From: Azospirillum melinis
GTDB taxonomy: Bacteria > Pseudomonadota > Alphaproteobacteria > Azospirillales > Azospirillaceae
Direction of reading: 5' to 3'
Length of the DNA: 38,679 nucleotides
Assembly (NCBI RefSeq): GCF_013340935.1
Contig: NZ_WHOS01000067.1
Location: 1 to 38,679 of the forward strand
This document shows positions 35,582 through 38,679 of this stretch, one piece after another; the stretch's first letter is position 1, and the number at the start of each line of letters is the position of its first letter. Under the pieces are notes generated by a model that was not told where the DNA came from, ran no database searches, and saw only the letters and a list, made by a program, of their open reading frames with translations. The translations under genes and the position numbers were made by a program.

Positions 35582-35676
35582 AAAGCGCAACCGCGGCCGG
35601 CGCTACTTCGCAAGCATCTGCCGGATCACAAATGATAGGCTGCTCCAATCATAAACCTGCGTTTGGGAGCAGACCC

Positions 35677-38088
35677 ATGACCGCGAACCAGCCGTCCTCC
35701 GCCGATCTCGCCTGCCTGGCAGAGCTGGAGCGCAAGGTACTCTGGCTTGCGTCCTGGACCATCCACAATGCCAACCATGTCCGTCCCAACCTGGACGGGA
35801 TGAAGATCGGCGGCCATCAGGCCTCCAGCGCTTCGATGTCGACCATCCTGACGGCGCTCTACTTCTCGGCCCTGCGGCCGGAGGACCGGGTGGCGGTGAA
35901 GCCCCACGCCAGCCCGATCTTCCACGCCATCCAGTATCTGCTGGGCAACCAGACGCGGGAGAAGCTGGAGAATTTCCGCGGCTACAAGGGCGCCCAGTCC
36001 TACCCGTCCCGCACCAAGGACGTGGACGACGTCGATTTCTCCACCGGTTCGGTCGGGCTGGGGGTGGCGCAGACCCTCTTCGCCTCGCTGGTGCAGGATT
36101 ACCTGAAGGCCAAGGGCTGGGCGCCCGGCCTGCCGGAAGGCCGCATGGTCTCGCTGGTCGGCGACGCCGAGATGGACGAGGGCAACATCTTCGAAGCCCT
36201 GCAGGAGGGCTGGAAGCATGGCGTGCGCAACACCTGGTGGATCGTCGACTACAACCGGCAGAGCCTGGACGCGGTGATCCGCGAAGGGCTGTGGGAGCGG
36301 CTGGAGAACATCTTCCGCGCCTTCGGCTGGGATGTGGTGATCCTGAAATACGGCACCCTGATGCAGGAGGCGTTTACGGAGCCGGGCGGCGAGCGGCTGC
36401 GCCAGTGGATCGACACCTGCCCCAACCAGCTCTATTCGGCCCTGACCTATCAGGGCGGAGCGGCATGGCGCCGCCGCCTGATGGACGATCTGGGCGACCA
36501 GGGCGACGTCACCCGCCTGATCGAGCGCCGCAGCGACGAGGAACTGGCCCGGCTGATGGGCAATCTCGGTGGCCATGACCTGCCGTCGCTGCTGGAGGCC
36601 TTCGCCCGGGCCCGCACCCACGACCGGCCGGTCTGCTTCATCGCCTACACCGTCAAGGGCTTCGGCCTGCCGCTGGCCGGCCACAAGGACAACCATTCCG
36701 GTCTGCTGACCCGCGAGCAGATGGAGGGCTTCCGCGCCGCCAACAAGGTCCGCGCGGGTCATGAGTGGGACCGCTTCGAGGGAGCCTCGCTGCCGGACTC
36801 CGCCCTGGAGGGTTTCCTGCGCCGCGTTCCCTTCGCACAGAAGGGGCGCCGCCGCTACGAGGCGCCGGCGGTCGCCGTGCCGTCCGCGCTGGCGGTGCCG
36901 ACGCAGAAGAGCCTGTCGACCCAGGCCGCCTTCGGCCTGATCCTGAACGAGATCGGGCGGGAGCGCTCGCCGCTGGCCGAGCGCATCGTCACCACTGCAC
37001 CCGACGTCACCGTGTCCACCAACCTCGGTGCCTGGGTGAACCGGCGCGGGCTGTTCGCCAAGAGCGAACTGGCCGACCTGTTCAAGAAGGAGCGCATCCC
37101 CTCCACCTACAGCTGGGAATTTTCGCCGAAGGGCCAGCATCTGGAACTGGGCATCGCCGAATCCAACCTGTTCATCCTGCTGTCGGCGCTCGGCCTGTCG
37201 CACAGCCTGTTCGGGGAGCGGCTGCTGCCGATCGGCACCGTCTACGACCCCTTCATCATGCGCGGTGCCGATCAGTTGAACTACGCCTGTTATCAGGATG
37301 CCCGCTTCATGCTGGTGGCGACCCCCTCCGGCATCACGCTGGCGCCGGAGGGTGGGGCGCACCAGTCCATCGCCACGCCGCTGGTCGGCATGGCACAGGA
37401 TGGGCTGGCCTATTTCGAGCCGGCCTTCGCCGATGAGCTGGCCGTGGTGATGCGCTGGGCCTTCGACTACATGCAGCGGGACGGGGAGGGCACCCCCGGC
37501 GAGCGCAACTGGTTGCGCGACGAGACCGGCGGTTCGGTCTATCTCCGCCTGTCGTCCCGTGCGCTGGAGCAGCCGACCCGGACGATGGACGAGGATCTCG
37601 CCCGCGACATCGTCGATGGCGCCTATTGGCTGCGCAAGCCGGGGCCGAACGCCCAGGTGGTGATCGCCTACACCGGGGCGGTGGCGCCGGAGGCAATCAC
37701 CGCCATTGGCATGCTGGGAGAGGACCGGCGCGATGTCGGGCTGCTGGCGGTGACCTCCGCCGACCGGTTGCATGCCGGCTGGAGTGCCGCCCAGCGGGCG
37801 CGCGAGCGCGGCCTCGGCCATGCCCGCGGCCATATCGAGCGGCTGCTGGAGGGACTGCCGCCCCATTGTGCGCTGGTGACGGTGGTCGATGGCCATCCGA
37901 CGACGCTGGGCTGGCTCGGTTCGGTCGCCGGTCACCGCACGCGGGCGCTGGGTGTGGAACATTTCGGCCAGACCGGCACCGTCGCCGACCTCTATCGCCA
38001 TTACGGCATCGACGCGCATGGCATCGTCGCGGCTGCCGAGGCGGCGTCTCCCGGCCGGCCTGTCCGCCATTTGCGGGCCATCGGCTGA
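35677..38088 (+). CDS. 2-oxoacid dehydrogenase E1, AceE/MdeB-like
   Basis: An 803-aa ThDP enzyme of the homodimeric AceE family (E. coli AceE is 887 aa). The N-terminal transketolase part shows NANHVRPNLDGMKIGGHQASSAS. The Mg-ThDP motif starts GDAEMDEGN near 162, followed by NTWWIVDYNRQSLD. The middle pyrimidine domain shows ELGIAESNLFILLSALGLSHSLFGERLLPIGTVYDPF. The C-terminal transketolase-C domain is near 650-803. It would decarboxylate pyruvate or a related 2-oxoacid such as 2-oxobutyrate. No E2/E3 genes are adjacent. The divergent Lrp-type regulator recalls P. putida mdeR-mdeB (methionine catabolism, 2-oxobutyrate), which favours an MdeB-like role over housekeeping PDH. The start ATG 35677 has GGGAG about 8 nt upstream. 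Confidence 0.88.
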   Translation: MTANQPSSADLACLAELERKVLWLASWTIHNANHVRPNLDGMKIGGHQASSASMSTILTALYFSALRPEDRVAVKPHASPIFHAIQYLLGNQTREKLENFRGYKGAQSYPSRTKDVDDVDFSTGSVGLGVAQTLFASLVQDYLKAKGWAPGLPEGRMVSLVGDAEMDEGNIFEALQEGWKHGVRNTWWIVDYNRQSLDAVIREGLWERLENIFRAFGWDVVILKYGTLMQEAFTEPGGERLRQWIDTCPNQLYSALTYQGGAAWRRRLMDDLGDQGDVTRLIERRSDEELARLMGNLGGHDLPSLLEAFARARTHDRPVCFIAYTVKGFGLPLAGHKDNHSGLLTREQMEGFRAANKVRAGHEWDRFEGASLPDSALEGFLRRVPFAQKGRRRYEAPAVAVPSALAVPTQKSLSTQAAFGLILNEIGRERSPLAERIVTTAPDVTVSTNLGAWVNRRGLFAKSELADLFKKERIPSTYSWEFSPKGQHLELGIAESNLFILLSALGLSHSLFGERLLPIGTVYDPFIMRGADQLNYACYQDARFMLVATPSGITLAPEGGAHQSIATPLVGMAQDGLAYFEPAFADELAVVMRWAFDYMQRDGEGTPGERNWLRDETGGSVYLRLSSRALEQPTRTMDEDLARDIVDGAYWLRKPGPNAQVVIAYTGAVAPEAITAIGMLGEDRRDVGLLAVTSADRLHAGWSAAQRARERGLGHARGHIERLLEGLPPHCALVTVVDGHPTTLGWLGSVAGHRTRALGVEHFGQTGTVADLYRHYGIDAHGIVAAAEAASPGRPVRHLRAIG

Positions 38089-38150
38089 CCCCGCGCTATG
38101 TCTCCTGTTGCTGGGAACGTCCGGTCCGTTCTCCGAACGCTTCCCGGTAG

Positions 38151-38172
38151 CGGTCGCGTATATACGCGACCG
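38151..38172. repeat. Perfect 22-bp palindrome between E1 and the rrn promoter
   Basis: Positions 38151-38172 read the same on both strands, with 11-nt arms (CGGTCGCGTAT and its complement). No loop or T-run follows, so it looks more like a dyad protein-binding site than an intrinsic terminator. It lies 63 nt after the E1 stop and about 110 nt before the rrn -35 element. Confidence 0.6.
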
Positions 38173-38280
38173 GATTGCCGCCCACGACCCTCAGCGTGGT
38201 GACGTTTGCCAACGAGTGCGGCCGGCGCCCGCCCTGAAACGGGGAGGTCAAAAAAATCGTCATGGGAGTGAAGAAAGTTC

Positions 38281-38310
38281 TTGCGCGGTTGGGTGGAGGC
38301 CGCATATAAG
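38281..38310 (+). promoter_or_regulatory. rRNA operon promoter
   Basis: TTGCGC (38281-38286), an 18-nt spacer and TATAAG (38305-38310) are followed by a GC-rich discriminator (ACGCCTCCCG), the mark of stringently controlled stable-RNA promoters. It lies about 345 nt before the 16S 5' end. A second TTGACA at 38392 lacks a convincing -10 element. Confidence 0.65.
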
Positions 38311-38654
38311 ACGCCTCCCGACGCGAACGACGCCGGCGCCGCCGAAACGGCAGCGACCGACACGCGAACGGGAAGCCCGACAAACCGGCGCTTGACAGTC
38401 GAACCCCAAGGGTTCGGCGGGGCAGCGGTTTCTGCATCGGGCGGGTTCTTTGACAAGTTTATACCGTGTTGTGAGAAGGGATGCGCAGGCGGCGGCAGTT
38501 GGTAGCCGTTGCGGCCTTGTGGTGCTGGGTCTCTTTGGGGATCGGCACAATCGAGGATCGTCTGTGCATCTTTTGAGCAGAGAAACTGTAACAGTATCGA
38601 CGTTTCAGGAGATCGCCTAGGCGGTCCTGTCAGTCGTGGCTTCGGCTGCGATCT
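38311..38654 (+). other. rRNA operon leader
   Basis: About 340 nt of untranslated leader precede 16S rRNA. It contains the small palindrome GAACCC-CAA-GGGTTC (38401-38415), a boxA-like antitermination site (38444-38457), and GC-rich segments near the 3' end that are expected to pair with sequence beyond 16S for RNase III processing. No gene is seen. Confidence 0.7.
38444..38457 (+). promoter_or_regulatory. boxA-like antitermination site
   Basis: GGTTCTTTGACAAG resembles the rrn boxA consensus TGCTCTTTAACA that recruits NusB/NusE in the nascent leader. It is placed about 200 nt before 16S, after the promoter. It also looks like a -35 TTGACA, but no -10 follows at the right distance. Confidence 0.6.
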
Positions 38655-38679
38655 GAACCTGAGAGTTTGATCCTGGCTC
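38655..38679 (+). rRNA. rrs: 16S ribosomal RNA, 5' end
   Basis: The last bases carry the universal 16S start AGAGTTTGATCCTGGCTC (38662-38679). By alignment with the E. coli 5' end the mature RNA should begin near 38655. The rest is outside the window. The orientation is the same as that of the 5S gene at the left end. Confidence 0.96.

Noticed and set aside
38392..38421. Second rrn promoter at TTGACA 38392
   Set aside because: No TATAAT-like hexamer occurs 16-18 nt downstream; the sequence there is a GAACCC/GGGTTC palindrome and GC-rich.

Overview
The window is GC-rich alphaproteobacterial DNA lying between two ribosomal RNA operons on the same strand. It opens inside the 3' half of a 5S rRNA gene and closes in the first bases of a 16S rRNA gene. 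The high GC content, the multiple rrn operons, the residue-level match of the fumarase cysteines to class I FumA, and the protein families present suggest an Azospirillum-like member of the Rhodospirillales. The genus is an inference from general knowledge, not from a database comparison.

Layout. (1) 1-3002: end of an rrn operon and its terminator, a small orphan gene, a ThDP enzyme of the pyruvate oxidase type, and a gene-free stretch full of inverted repeats. (2) 3003-19121: a single-domain response regulator, then a complete Pel exopolysaccharide operon. In order it has a PelX-type epimerase, a PelA split into separate hydrolase and deacetylase genes, a PelB split into a TPR scaffold and an outer-membrane barrel, then pelC, pelD, pelE, pelF and pelG, and finally an unrecognised secreted protein translationally coupled to pelG. 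A REP-like palindromic element closes the operon, and two copies of it sit inside the 5' end of the barrel gene. (3) 19382-21795: a ycjX-ycjF pair. (4) 21803-28098, all on the minus strand: arsC, a pirin, a PilJ/NarX-like histidine kinase, an RluA-type pseudouridine synthase, a ccdAB toxin-antitoxin pair, and class I fumarase with its promoter and terminator. (5) 28099-32217: a large membrane-bound Pls-type nonribosomal peptide synthetase with a triplicated C-terminal membrane/beta-helix module. (6) 32218-38088: an SDR-MFS pair behind a strong palindromic operator, then an Lrp/AsnC regulator divergent from an AceE/MdeB-like 2-oxoacid dehydrogenase E1. (7) 38089-38679: promoter, boxA and leader of the next rrn operon.

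How the genes work together. The Pel proteins should form one trans-envelope machine. PelX supplies the UDP-GalNAc precursor. PelF polymerises under the PelD/E/G inner-membrane complex, and PelD keeps an RxxD cyclic-di-GMP site. The two PelA halves trim and deacetylate in the periplasm, and PelB/PelC export. The Pls-like synthetase is a second likely extracellular-polymer enzyme, possibly making a cationic homopoly(amino acid). The most unusual points are the double split (PelA and PelB), the extra gene at the end of the pel operon, the palindromic repeats inside the pelB-barrel start region, and the architecture of the Pls-like protein.
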